A stretch of 64,000 nucleotides of DNA, from the NCBI RefSeq assembly GCF_002245695.1, contig NZ_NOII01000001.1:1364001-1428000 (forward strand). The letters are read 5' to 3'. The translations under genes were made by a program, and so were the position numbers. The notes below the pieces were generated by a model. It made no database searches and was not told where the DNA came from. It saw only the letters and a list, made by a program, of their open reading frames with translations. This stretch comes from Fictibacillus aquaticus. GTDB taxonomy: Bacteria > Bacillota > Bacilli > Bacillales > Fictibacillaceae. Below, piece after piece: positions 24,395 through 32,346 of the stretch. Numbering within the stretch: the first letter of the stretch is position 1; every line of letters starts with the position of its first letter.

Positions 24395-25660
24395 TTATAT
24401 CAGCTCCAATGTCATAAGGTGCGGGTTCTCGATCAGCTGCTTCATACGGTTCGTGAACTGAACGGCTGTCGCACCGTCAGCAATGCGGTGGTCGAAAGAC
24501 ATTGACACGTTCATCATGGAACGGATCACGATATCGTTTCCGATGACAACTGGTGTTTTTTTCGTTTTATGAAACGCCATCAGTGCCACTTCAGGATGGT
24601 TGATGATCGGCGTCGCGCCCATTGATCCGAGAGGCCCTACATTGGAGATCGTGAAAGTTCCGCCAGTCATATCATCCTTCGTCAGCTTGTTTTGCTTGGC
24701 TTTGTTAATTTTGTCCTTCATATCGACCGCTATATCACGGATGCTGCGCTGCTCCACATTTTTCACGACCGGAACGATCAATCCATCCTCTGCATCAGTG
24801 GCGATGCCGATGGACACGTGCTGTTCGAGCAAAATTACGTCATTTTCTTCATCAAGCTTCGCGTTAAAAATCGGGAAATCCTTGAGTGCGATCTGGATCG
24901 CTTTTACAAAAAATGCAGCAACAGAAACGTTCATACCGCGGCTGTTGTCCGGATCCATCGCTTTCAGCTGCTTCTTCAAATCCATGACCGCTGTCACATC
25001 GATTTCTTCAAAATGAGTAACATGAGGGATCGTACTGAGTGACTGGACCATCTTTTTCGCGATCTGCTTACGGCGGCCTTTGAATGGTATGCTCGTAGGC
25101 TTAGCGTTTTCTCTTTGCGGGGTTGCCGCAGGGGTTTGCAGAGCCGTTGTGTCAATCTGCTCTTTTGGTGCTTCAGCCACGGCTGCTCCGCCCTTAATAA
25201 ATAAATGCACATCTTCATCTGTCACTCGTCCGCCTGGACCTGTTCCCTTTACCTGCTCGATGTCGATACCATTATCGCGTGCTATTTTTCTAGTATATGG
25301 AGCTGCTAGGATCCGCTTCGTCAATGTGGCAATGCTTGCTGCCGCTTTTTCCTGCCCTGCTGGAGCAGAAACTTCTGCCTCAAGCTTTGTCGCTTCAGGT
25401 GATACATGCACTGCTTTCGCTCCACCTTCTCCATCAAGTGTCAGGATGACCGTGCCTACTGTCACCACGTCACCTTCCTTGAACTTGATGTCAGATACCT
25501 TGCCTGCAACCGGTGACGGCAGCTCAGCTGTCACCTTATCGGTCTGAACTTCTAGCAATGGCTGGTCAATTTTCACGGAGTCGCCGACTTTTACGAAAAA
25601 GTGGACGATTTCCCCTTCATGCATGCCTTCTCCGATATCGTGCAATTTCACTTCTACCAT
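24395..25660 (-). CDS. 2-oxoacid dehydrogenase dihydrolipoyl acyltransferase (E2)
   Basis: This 421-residue E2 core protein starts with a lipoyl domain (residues 1-77) whose lipoylated lysine is in VQTDKVTAELPSP (Lys42). A linker follows, then a peripheral-subunit-binding domain (about 112-150, APYTRKIARDNGIDIEQVKGTGPGGRVTDEDV). A second Ala/Pro-rich linker leads to the acyltransferase domain with the catalytic HRIADG near the C-terminus (His391, Asp395). It transfers the acyl group from E1 to CoA. The alignment pattern resembles branched-chain-type E2s (BkdB). Given the adjacent phenylalanine dehydrogenase, phenylacetyl transfer giving phenylacetyl-CoA is the likely reaction, an inference from context. 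Confidence 0.9.
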   Translation of the reverse strand: MVEVKLHDIGEGMHEGEIVHFFVKVGDSVKIDQPLLEVQTDKVTAELPSPVAGKVSDIKFKEGDVVTVGTVILTLDGEGGAKAVHVSPEATKLEAEVSAPAGQEKAAASIATLTKRILAAPYTRKIARDNGIDIEQVKGTGPGGRVTDEDVHLFIKGGAAVAEAPKEQIDTTALQTPAATPQRENAKPTSIPFKGRRKQIAKKMVQSLSTIPHVTHFEEIDVTAVMDLKKQLKAMDPDNSRGMNVSVAAFFVKAIQIALKDFPIFNAKLDEENDVILLEQHVSIGIATDAEDGLIVPVVKNVEQRSIRDIAVDMKDKINKAKQNKLTKDDMTGGTFTISNVGPLGSMGATPIINHPEVALMAFHKTKKTPVVIGNDIVIRSMMNVSMSFDHRIADGATAVQFTNRMKQLIENPHLMTLELI

Positions 25661-25672
25661 AGGAAACCCCTC

Positions 25673-26668
25673 CTAGAACTTGACCGTTTTTTCAATCGCG
25701 TGCAGTACCCTCTCTGGGTTTGGCAAATAATGATCTTCAAGCGCAAACATCGGAACTGGCGTGTCAAAGCCTGTAACACGTTCCACCGGTGCTCTCATGT
25801 ATAAGAATGAAGTGTCGTTGATCAGAGAAGTGAGCGTATCCGCCAGCCCTCCTGTTCCGGGCGCCTCGTGTACGATTACGGCACGACCTGTCTTCTGAAC
25901 GCTTTCTGAAATCATTTCTTTGTCTAGCGGATATAAGCTTCTCAGATCAATGACTTCAGCAGAGATGCCTTTTGATTCAGCTTGTTCAGCTGCCTTCAGA
26001 GCCACATCGACCATCGCGCCATACGTGAGAATTGTCACGTCATCTCCCTCTTTTAATCGTGCTCCTTTTCCGATCTCTACCGTATATTTGCCTTCTGGAA
26101 CGTCCATTTTAGAACTGCGGTAACAGCGCATCGGCTCAAGGAAGAGTACTGGGTCAGGATCTTCTATAGCCGCGATCAACATCCCCTTTGCATCATACGG
26201 ATTAGATGGGACCACAACTTTAATACCTGGCATATGAGTGAACAGCGCCTCTACTGAATCTGAATGAATCTCCGGTGCACGGACTCCTGCCCCGAACGGT
26301 GCGCGGATAACCATCGGCACTGTGAATGCGCCGAGAGTTCTCGCACGAATTCGAGACGCATGTGTCATGATCTGGTTGAAAGCTGGATAAATAAACCCAA
26401 AGAACTGCATCTCACAAATCGGGCGGAAGCCGTTCATCGCAAGGCCGATTCCTGTCCCGATAATTCCTGACTCCGCAAGAGGTGTATCGATAACACGCTC
26501 GCCGCCAAACTCGTCAAAAAGCCCGTCTGTCGCACGGAAAACTCCGCCGTTGCGGCCGACATCTTCACCCATGACTATAACTTCACTATGTTCATTCATC
26601 ATCACACGCATGCCGTCGGTCACTGCCTGAACCATTGTCAGTTTTTTCGTTTGAATGGCCGTTGTCAT
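25673..26668 (-). CDS. 2-oxoacid dehydrogenase E1 component, beta subunit
   Basis: This 331-residue protein has the transketolase pyrimidine-binding domain (VQAVTDGMRVMMNEHSEVIVMGEDVGRNGGVFRATDGLFDEFG, then PLAESGIIGTGIGLAMNG), followed by the transketolase C-terminal domain (VIDLRSLYPLDKEMI and VIVHEAPGTGGLADTL). With the alpha subunit it forms the thiamine-diphosphate enzyme that decarboxylates the 2-oxoacid. Family resemblance is to branched-chain/acetoin-type two-subunit E1s. Its start codon shares one base with the alpha subunit stop (TAATG), indicating coupled translation. The E2 gene follows after 12 bases. Confidence 0.92.
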   Translation of the reverse strand: MTTAIQTKKLTMVQAVTDGMRVMMNEHSEVIVMGEDVGRNGGVFRATDGLFDEFGGERVIDTPLAESGIIGTGIGLAMNGFRPICEMQFFGFIYPAFNQIMTHASRIRARTLGAFTVPMVIRAPFGAGVRAPEIHSDSVEALFTHMPGIKVVVPSNPYDAKGMLIAAIEDPDPVLFLEPMRCYRSSKMDVPEGKYTVEIGKGARLKEGDDVTILTYGAMVDVALKAAEQAESKGISAEVIDLRSLYPLDKEMISESVQKTGRAVIVHEAPGTGGLADTLTSLINDTSFLYMRAPVERVTGFDTPVPMFALEDHYLPNPERVLHAIEKTVKF

Positions 26669-27732
26669 TATCGCTCACCCCGCACTAAAGAATAATTCTG
26701 CTTCTGTTCTTCAAGCGGCCAAGGATTCTCGGCGAACACATGATCAAACATGTCGTCAACCTTAGCAGCCGGTACGTTCTCCATCTCTTTAACTGCTGCT
26801 TCTATTTCTTCAGACAATGAAGCTTCCAGCTTTGCTAGCCAGCTGTCCTCCCACATGCCTTCATTTTTCATGTAGCGCTCAAGGCGCAGCAATGGATCTG
26901 TCTTCTCGCGGCGAGCTGCTGATTCACTCTGGTCACGGTATTTCGTCGGATCGTCTGCTGTTGTATGAGCTCCGTATCTCCATGTGACAGCCTCGATCAA
27001 TGTCGGTCCCTGTCCGGCACGAGCGCGCTCAACTGCTGTGCGCGTGTGGAAGTAAACAGAGAACACATCGTTTCCATCAAGCCTAATGCCCTCGATGTCA
27101 TAAGCCAGCGCCTTTTGTGCGATCGTCTTGCTCTTCATCTGCTTTTCGATTGGAACAGAAATGGCAAATCCGTTATTTTGGTTGAAAAATATAACCGGAA
27201 CATTGAAGACACTCGCGAAGTTCAACCCTTCGTGAAAGTCTCCTTCAGAAGTCGCTCCGTCACCGAAGTAAACGATCGATGCCCGGTCTGTTCCCTTCAG
27301 CTTTTCAGCCCAGGCAGCACCTGTCGCATGAAGAAGCTGTGATGCGATCGGAACGGCCGGCGGGAAGATGTGAACACCTTCTGGAGGAAGACATCCTTCT
27401 TGGCGCCCTTTCCAATACAAAAACAAGTTTTTCAGACTGTGTCCGAATGTCATCGTCGCCCCGTGGTCGCGGTATGATGGGAACATCCAGTCTCCCTCAC
27501 CCATGGCCATCGCGCTGCCGATTTGTGCCGCTTCCTGGCCTTCAAAAGGAACGTATGTCCCGATCCTTCCCTGTCGCTGCATGTTCACTCCCTTGCGGTC
27601 AAACAGCCTTGCACGAAGCATTTTTGTATAAAGGTCTTTCGTCAATTCTTCAGTCATCTCGGCGCGATAGCTTGCGTCAACAACCTCACCGTTTTCGTCC
27701 AAAATTTGAAGCTTCGGATACTTTTCTTCCAT
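26668..27732 (-). CDS. 2-oxoacid dehydrogenase E1 component, alpha subunit
   Basis: This 354-residue protein carries the thiamine-diphosphate motif from GDG to NN: VYFGDGATSEGDFHEGLNFASVFNVPVIF... ending in QNNGFAIS (about residues 157-187). The phosphorylation-loop-like segment is YRYGAHTTADDPTKYRD. It decarboxylates the 2-oxoacid and passes the acyl group to lipoyl-E2. The N-terminal segment MQRQGRIGTYVPFEGQEAAQIGSA is typical of PdhA/BkdAA proteins. It is 15 bases downstream of the phenylalanine dehydrogenase gene, whose product, phenylpyruvate, would be its natural substrate. Branched-chain oxoacids remain an alternative. Confidence 0.92.
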   Translation of the reverse strand: MEEKYPKLQILDENGEVVDASYRAEMTEELTKDLYTKMLRARLFDRKGVNMQRQGRIGTYVPFEGQEAAQIGSAMAMGEGDWMFPSYRDHGATMTFGHSLKNLFLYWKGRQEGCLPPEGVHIFPPAVPIASQLLHATGAAWAEKLKGTDRASIVYFGDGATSEGDFHEGLNFASVFNVPVIFFNQNNGFAISVPIEKQMKSKTIAQKALAYDIEGIRLDGNDVFSVYFHTRTAVERARAGQGPTLIEAVTWRYGAHTTADDPTKYRDQSESAARREKTDPLLRLERYMKNEGMWEDSWLAKLEASLSEEIEAAVKEMENVPAAKVDDMFDHVFAENPWPLEEQKQNYSLVRGER

Positions 27733-27747
27733 GGTTATCTGCCTCCT

Positions 27748-28848
27748 TTAGTTTCGAACGTCCCATTTCGGCCGTTTGTTATGCGCAAAAAAGCTGTTGC
27801 GTCTCGCACGAGCTGCCATTTTTTCTTCACAATAACGGTTTGCTGCCTCTACAGTTGAAATCTCCCGTTCTTTGCTTTGCTGGTAGATTTCGATAAGGCT
27901 TTCATAAATAGCCTTGGTTTTCTTGAGCACTCGCTCTTTGTTCGGGCTGTATAGCTCGTCGGCAACTTGAATCAGTCCGCCCGCATTCACTATATAGTCT
28001 GGTCCATACAGGATGCCTTTTTGCTGGAGGTAAATGCCGTGCCGGTCTTCAAGCAGCTGGTTGTTTGCACTCCCTACTACAGCTTTGACCTTCAGCTGCT
28101 CGATCGTTTCATCATTTAAAATCCCGCCAAGCGCGCACGGAATGAAGATGTCTGCATCAACACCGTAAATATCGCTGCCGTTCACGACTTCAACTGTTCC
28201 TGGCAGTGTTTCCGCACGCTGCTGGATCTGCTTTAATGCCTGGTCATTGATATCAGTAACGTAAACATGCGAACCCGCTGCCAAGAGCTGTTCAGCAACC
28301 TTATAGCCGACCTTTCCTAAACCTTGAACCGAATATTTTCTGCCAGAAAGATCATCTGTTCCATCCAAGGTCTGAACCGTCGCCTGAAGCCCGAATAGAA
28401 CACCTTGTGCAGTCGGAACAGACGAGTCGCCGCTGCCGCCATATGCTTCTGGAACTCCGACGATGCAGTTTGTTTCTTTTAGCGCATGAACGAAATCATC
28501 CGGCGTCGTCCCCATATCTGTCCCTGTATAAAACCTCCCGTTAAGAGAGTCAACAAACTGCCCGAAAGCTCTGAAAAGCTCTGGTGTGCGGTCAGTCATC
28601 GGATCGCCGATAATGACCGATTTCCCGCCGCCAAAATCCACGTCGGCCCCAGCGCATTTATAGGTCATTCCTTTGGAGAGACGGAGTACATCTTCGAGCG
28701 CTTCATCCGTTGACGCGTACGGTCTCATGCGGCAGCCGCCGAGTGCCGGGCCAAGTGTTGTGTTATGGATGGCGATAATAGCTTTTAAGCCTGTTGACGG
28801 ATCATTGCAAAACACCACTTGCTCATGCTGTGAAATTTTCTCGAACAT
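27748..28848 (-). CDS. Phenylalanine dehydrogenase (Glu/Leu/Phe/Val dehydrogenase family)
   Basis: This 366-residue NAD-dependent amino acid dehydrogenase starts at ATG 28848, which lies 7 bases after AGGGGG; an ATG two codons upstream is too close to that site. Catalytic lysines are in [17 protein letters not shown] (Lys64 and Lys76), and the NAD fold is [17 protein letters not shown]. It matches phenylalanine rather than leucine dehydrogenases at diagnostic places: [40 protein letters not shown] (Gly109 where leucine enzymes have Ala) and [11 protein letters not shown] (Leu292 where leucine enzymes have Val). It oxidatively deaminates phenylalanine to phenylpyruvate. Downstream genes encode a full oxoacid dehydrogenase complex, and a phenylacetate cluster lies beyond. 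A cre site precedes the gene. Confidence 0.85.
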   Translation of the reverse strand: MFEKISQHEQVVFCNDPSTGLKAIIAIHNTTLGPALGGCRMRPYASTDEALEDVLRLSKGMTYKCAGADVDFGGGKSVIIGDPMTDRTPELFRAFGQFVDSLNGRFYTGTDMGTTPDDFVHALKETNCIVGVPEAYGGSGDSSVPTAQGVLFGLQATVQTLDGTDDLSGRKYSVQGLGKVGYKVAEQLLAAGSHVYVTDINDQALKQIQQRAETLPGTVEVVNGSDIYGVDADIFIPCALGGILNDETIEQLKVKAVVGSANNQLLEDRHGIYLQQKGILYGPDYIVNAGGLIQVADELYSPNKERVLKKTKAIYESLIEIYQQSKEREISTVEAANRYCEEKMAARARRNSFFAHNKRPKWDVRN

Positions 28849-28898
28849 ATCCATTCCCCCTGCTATCTTTGCTGCTTCTTCGCTTTTCTGCTTTAAAG

Positions 28899-28912
28899 TG
28901 AAAGCGCTTTCA
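28899..28912 (-). promoter_or_regulatory. Catabolite-responsive element (cre) before the phenylalanine dehydrogenase gene
   Basis: TGAAAGCGCTTTCA is a perfect palindrome and fits the CcpA cre consensus TGWAANCGNTNWCA at every position. It lies in the 79-base gap between the thioesterase and dehydrogenase genes, where bound CcpA could block elongation. Confidence 0.8.
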
Positions 28913-28927
28913 TTATTGTGTAAAAAA

Positions 28928-29323
28928 TTAAACCTTCATCTCTAGAAGTTTTTCTTTGATGGCTGCCCGCGGAAGGATGTATTGGGTAACTTCCCCTTCG
29001 CCGACAATCGCTTTTTTGTTTTTTACGATGACGTCACAAATCACAGCTTTTCCTTTCAGCTGTGTAAGAGTCGCTGTGATTTCCAAATCCATTCCTTCTG
29101 GTGTCGGTGCAAGATGTTTCGCTTTTATGCCTCCTCCGATTCCTTCTTCATGATCTTCAAGATACGGGAGGATGATTTGCCGTGCTGCCCACTCCATATG
29201 ATAGACCATAGAGACGGTCGAATACGCAGGATGCACAAGGTTACCCTCAAACTGCGCAAACATGTCAGGTGTTACGGTTGCTGTAATCGTCGCCTGCTGG
29301 CCGATCTGCATTCCAGGTTTCAT
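28928..29323 (-). CDS. FlK-like hotdog acyl-CoA thioesterase
   Basis: This 131-residue single hotdog-domain protein resembles fluoroacetyl-CoA thioesterase Fl[22 protein letters not shown] parallels the family N-terminus. [20 protein letters not shown] carries the conserved acidic residue (Glu44), and [24 protein letters not shown] carries the conserved His (His70). The Ser/Thr pair at 35-36 may supply the remaining catalytic residue. It starts with ATG behind AAGGGGTG and is the first gene of the operon, upstream of phenylalanine dehydrogenase. A housekeeping role hydrolysing surplus phenylacetyl-CoA or a toxic acyl-CoA by-product (analogous to PaaI) is a fair inference; the actual substrate is not shown. 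Confidence 0.75.
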   Translation of the reverse strand: MKPGMQIGQQATITATVTPDMFAQFEGNLVHPAYSTVSMVYHMEWAARQIILPYLEDHEEGIGGGIKAKHLAPTPEGMDLEITATLTQLKGKAVICDVIVKNKKAIVGEGEVTQYILPRAAIKEKLLEMKV

Positions 29324-29357
29324 TTAGACACCCCTTAATATATAAGCTGGACTAAAA

Positions 29358-29384
29358 ATTATATAACGTTTTCTTAACGTAATG
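29358..29384 (-). promoter_or_regulatory. Candidate promoter/operator of the thioesterase-phenylalanine dehydrogenase operon
   Basis: On the minus strand TATAAT (29363-29358) is preceded directly by AAGAAAACGTTA. The AACGTTATAT core recurs at the paaK promoter (42822-42831), and a related ATAACGTTAT occurs at the paaA promoter (41415-41424). The -35 box is weak, which would fit an activated or tightly repressed promoter. Confidence 0.45.
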
Positions 29385-29421
29385 ATAACATTTTGTCTAA
29401 AATGTGAAAAGCTATATAGCT

Positions 29422-29490
29422 GGGGGTACGGTACCATTTTTCATATTTTCAGTGTTTTAACTGAATTTGTGCCAATGGTACCGTACCCCC
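29422..29490. repeat. GGGGTACGGTACC inverted-repeat element, copy B
   Basis: GGGGGTACGGTACC (29422-29435) and GGTACCGTACCCCC (29477-29490) are exact inverse complements enclosing 41 bases. The element lies between the thioesterase operon promoter and the terminator of the NSS transporter gene. Confidence 0.85.
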
Positions 29491-29507
29491 ATGAACATAA
29501 TGAAAAT

Positions 29508-29545
29508 AAAAAGGCGCGTACCTTCTGAGAGATACGCGCCTTTTT
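29508..29545. terminator. Bidirectional-looking terminator of the NSS transporter gene
   Basis: AAAAAGGCGCGTA and TACGCGCCTTTTT form a perfect 13-base stem with a 12-base loop, with T runs on either strand. It ends four bases from the transporter stop codon. Confidence 0.9.
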
Positions 29546-29548
29546 GGT

Positions 29549-30898
29549 TCAGCCTGTAATGATTTTAAGAATACCTGTCATGTTTAGCAGCACGATGATG
29601 ATGATCACCGGAACGACATAGCGGACGAGCATGAGCCATGCCGCAAATCCTTTTACGGTTACACTGGAGCCAGCCCGGAACTCTGCGAGAAGCAGGTCCT
29701 TCGGATAGCGGTAGCCGACAAACAGTGAGATGAATAATGCACCAAGCGGCAGAAGGATGTTGCTTACTAGATAATCCAGCAGATCAAATATGGATTTTCC
29801 GAACAGTGTGACATCAGACAGCACTCCCATTGACAGGGCAGACGGAACTCCAGCGATGAAAATAAGAATACCGATAATCCAGCTCCACTTTGCTCTCGTT
29901 TCAAGTTCTCCTTTTGTGATTGAGGCTACAATGATCTCAAGCATCGAAAAAGCAGATGTAAGAGTCGCAAAAAGGAAGAGTGCAAGGAACACGATAAAGA
30001 AAAACTGTCCGAACACGATCTGATCAAACACGGCAGGAAGTACAACAAACAGCAGACCGGGTCCTTCTGTCGGCTCTAGGCCAAGAGAGAAAACTCCTGG
30101 GAAGATCGCAAGGCCGGCAAGCAGCGAGATCAATACGTTCAGCAAAACGATCGTTGTTGCGGACTTCGTCAAGCTTTCTTTCTTGCTTAAATAAGAGCTG
30201 TACGTAACCATAACAGAGATACCGACGCTCAGTGAGAAAAATGACTGTCCAAGAGCGAACAGGATATCATCCGCACCGATTTCTGAGAAGTCAGGCATGA
30301 GGAAGAACTTTACACCTTCCATCGCATTCTCAAGTGTTAGCGAGCGGACGATTAACACAGCAAAAAGCACAAAAAGAGCAGGCATCATAATCTGGTTCGC
30401 TTTTTCGATTCCGTTCTTAATTCCGCGGCTTACTACAAAAATAGTGATGATCATAAAAATAAATTGAGAGGTTACGACAGGCCATGGACTAGAGATCGAT
30501 TCATTGAACATCTCTCCAAAATTATGATCAAAAAAGCCAGGAGAAACGCTTCGGCCGAGATAGAGAACAATCCAGCCGCCAATTACGCTGTAAAAGGATA
30601 ATAGAATAAAGGCCGTAACAACACCCATCCGGCCGAGCCAAGGCCATCCGCTTCCAGGCGCAATTGTCCTGTAGGCGGATATCGCTTCCTTCTGCGCGCC
30701 TCGGCCAATAACGAACTCAGCCATCAATAACGGAAAGCCTACTAAAAACGTAAATAATAAAAACAGAAGGAAAAAGGCTCCGCCCCCGCTCGTACCGACG
30801 ACATATGGGAACTTCCAGATAGCACCAAGTCCGATTGCAGATCCTGCTGCGGCTAATATAAAGGCTAATTTCGACGTCCATTGGTCTTGCTGTTTCAT
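29549..30898 (-). CDS. Na+-dependent amino acid transporter, neurotransmitter:sodium symporter (NSS) family
   Basis: This protein of about 449 residues has 11-12 hydrophobic segments. The first contains [30 protein letters not shown], the NSS helix 1 signature that lines both the Na+ and amino acid sites. [24 protein letters not shown] matches helix 6, where the substrate is cradled. NSS proteins of this size (LeuT, TnaT, MhsT, YocR) carry hydrophobic or aromatic amino acids. I chose ATG 30898, 10 bases after AGGAGG; GTG 30904 is possible. Its placement between the phenylalanine dehydrogenase operon and the phenylacetate cluster suggests phenylalanine uptake, which is an inference. Confidence 0.85.
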   Translation of the reverse strand: MKQQDQWTSKLAFILAAAGSAIGLGAIWKFPYVVGTSGGGAFFLLFLLFTFLVGFPLLMAEFVIGRGAQKEAISAYRTIAPGSGWPWLGRMGVVTAFILLSFYSVIGGWIVLYLGRSVSPGFFDHNFGEMFNESISSPWPVVTSQFIFMIITIFVVSRGIKNGIEKANQIMMPALFVLFAVLIVRSLTLENAMEGVKFFLMPDFSEIGADDILFALGQSFFSLSVGISVMVTYSSYLSKKESLTKSATTIVLLNVLISLLAGLAIFPGVFSLGLEPTEGPGLLFVVLPAVFDQIVFGQFFFIVFLALFLFATLTSAFSMLEIIVASITKGELETRAKWSWIIGILIFIAGVPSALSMGVLSDVTLFGKSIFDLLDYLVSNILLPLGALFISLFVGYRYPKDLLLAEFRAGSSVTVKGFAAWLMLVRYVVPVIIIIVLLNMTGILKIITG

Positions 30899-30933
30899 GC
30901 TCACATTTCCTCCTATTGTTTTCTATGCTGTTT

Positions 30934-31884
30934 TTACGTTAAACGGTTGTTTAACAATAGTACTGTTTCATTTGCTTCTTTCATCATACTTTCCATCAGT
31001 TCCTGTGCTGACGGCAGATTTTGAATAAGACCGGCAATCTGCCCGCTGTTAATGAACCCTTTATCAAGGTCTCCTTTAACCGCTCCTAATATGTGCTGTT
31101 CTTCTGTCGTCATAGCATGGAAATCCTCAGGAGACACACCGCCTGCTTCGAGCTTGAGGAGGCGTTCCGCGTATGGAGTACGGTACACTCTGCGTATCTT
31201 ACCTGTTGATCTTCCAACAATGACTGTATCAGTGTCTTTAGCATTTAACAGCGAAGACTTATAGGCATCGTGAAACGGAGCTTCTTTCACAGCGATAAAT
31301 CGCGTGCCCATCTGGACACCCTCAGCACCGAGCGCAAATGCAGCCGCTAAACCTCTTCCATCCGCAATTCCGCCGGCAGCAATGACAGGAACCTTTACCG
31401 CCGACGCAATCTGTGGGATAAGCGTCATTGTCGTTGTCTCGTATGGCGAGTTAAGACCCGCAGCTTCATACCCTTCCGCAACGATCAGGTCAGCTCCCGC
31501 ATCTTCTGCTTTCTTGGCGTGATAAACTGAAGCAACGACACATATTACTGTCATTCCATGCTCTTTAAGCTTCGGTATATACGGTGCAGGATTCCCAGCG
31601 GATAGTGAAACAACCTTGACTCCGTACTGGATTAAAAGTTTGAAAATAGCTCTGACATCCGAAGCAACAGTTAAAGGTACATTAACAGCAAAGACGCTGT
31701 CTGTCATCCCTTTTGTAGAAATGAGCAATTTTTCCACTTCTTCCGTGCTCATTGTCCCGACGCCGATTGTGCCGAGTCCTCCCGCGTTTGAGATAGCGGA
31801 CGCCAGCTCAGCATTGCTGACATTGCCCATTCCTCCCTGTATGATAGGAAAACGAATATTCAGCTTCTCACATACCCTGTTCAT
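30934..31884 (-). CDS. Nitronate monooxygenase / FabK-like flavoprotein
   Basis: This protein of about 316 residues belongs to the NMO/2-nitropropane dioxygenase TIM-barrel family. NIRFPIIQGGMGNVSNAELASAISNAGGLGTIG is the classic N-terminal FMN-binding stretch, followed by VFAVNVPL, VIVAEGYEAAGLN (AGGHxG-like position altered), PVIAAGGIADGRGLAAAFALGAEGVQMGTRFI and the C-terminal segment of the family. Members either oxidise alkyl nitronates or, as FabK, reduce enoyl-ACP. The His of the AGGHRG motif is replaced (EAAGLN), so the biochemical activity is uncertain. ATG 31884 follows GTGGGCGG; an in-frame GTG exists upstream. It precedes the NSS transporter by 35 bases and could share its transcript. 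Confidence 0.75.
   Translation of the reverse strand: MNRVCEKLNIRFPIIQGGMGNVSNAELASAISNAGGLGTIGVGTMSTEEVEKLLISTKGMTDSVFAVNVPLTVASDVRAIFKLLIQYGVKVVSLSAGNPAPYIPKLKEHGMTVICVVASVYHAKKAEDAGADLIVAEGYEAAGLNSPYETTTMTLIPQIASAVKVPVIAAGGIADGRGLAAAFALGAEGVQMGTRFIAVKEAPFHDAYKSSLLNAKDTDTVIVGRSTGKIRRVYRTPYAERLLKLEAGGVSPEDFHAMTTEEQHILGAVKGDLDKGFINSGQIAGLIQNLPSAQELMESMMKEANETVLLLNNRLT
30938..30955. promoter_or_regulatory. Palindrome GTTAAACGGTTGTTTAAC, candidate operator of the NSS transporter
   Basis: An 18-base palindrome with 7-base arms lies 40-57 bases upstream of the transporter start and overlaps the last codons of the preceding gene. An almost identical palindrome lies before paaH at 36746-36763 (16 of 18 positions shared). 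Confidence 0.45.
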
Positions 31885-31984
31885 TATTACCGCCCACACT
31901 CTCTCGTTTGTTATAATTAAGCTGTGATCTATTTATAAAAAGCTGTTTTCATAAACTATATTGTTTTAAGAATTCAGAGAGGTA

Positions 31985-32113
31985 GTTGATTTCCGTTTCA
32001 GGTGCACGCTTTCCGCGGGGTGGGCGGTGAGCCCTCTCGTCGCTACGCGCCATTGAGAGGTCTCACCTGTCCCACTCGTCCCGCTGGAGTCGGCACCTTA
32101 CACTCCAATCAAC
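31985..32113 (-). repeat. GTTGATC...GATCAAC modular repeat, copy R3 (core form)
   Basis: This 129-base copy, inverted relative to R1, contains outer arms and the central hairpin GGTGAGCCCTCTC...GAGAGGTCTCACC without inserts. Homology with the flank of R1 continues from 32113 to about 32280 (CATGGAGTAGGCATTG, CATCCGTACGAAAACAG), so the full unit exceeds 250 bases. The gap 31885-32346 holds this repeat and a half copy of the GGTACC element, no gene. Confidence 0.88.
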
Positions 32114-32311
32114 TTTAACAATGAAGTAATCAAGATGATGAATGTGTCTGCTACAGCAATTCAACCTAAAATCTAAGCAAAATTCATGGAGTAGGCATTG
32201 TAGCTTACACTTCATTGGCAACCCCGCTGATATTTCTAACAACACATCCGTACGAAAACAGCAATCTTTTAGAAACAGCCTTAAAAAAGAAACACCCGGA
32301 TCTTTCTAAAA

Positions 32312-32324
32312 GGTACCGTACCCC
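32312..32324. repeat. Half copy of the GGTACCGTACCCC element in the paaY leader
   Basis: GGTACCGTACCCC lies 9 bases upstream of the AAAGGAGG ribosome site of the gamma carbonic anhydrase-like gene, so it is probably inside that gene's transcribed leader or promoter. Confidence 0.65.
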
Positions 32325-32346
32325 ACCCTATTAAAGGAGGTTTACC

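Noticed and set aside
27279-27896. 205-codon plus-strand frame opposite E1 alpha and phenylalanine dehydrogenase
   Set aside because: It spans two conserved minus-strand genes in antisense and shows no domain or start signal.
27748-28848. Leucine dehydrogenase annotation
   Set aside because: Diagnostic pocket positions are Gly and Leu and the surrounding segments match phenylalanine dehydrogenase; leucine dehydrogenases have Ala and Val there.
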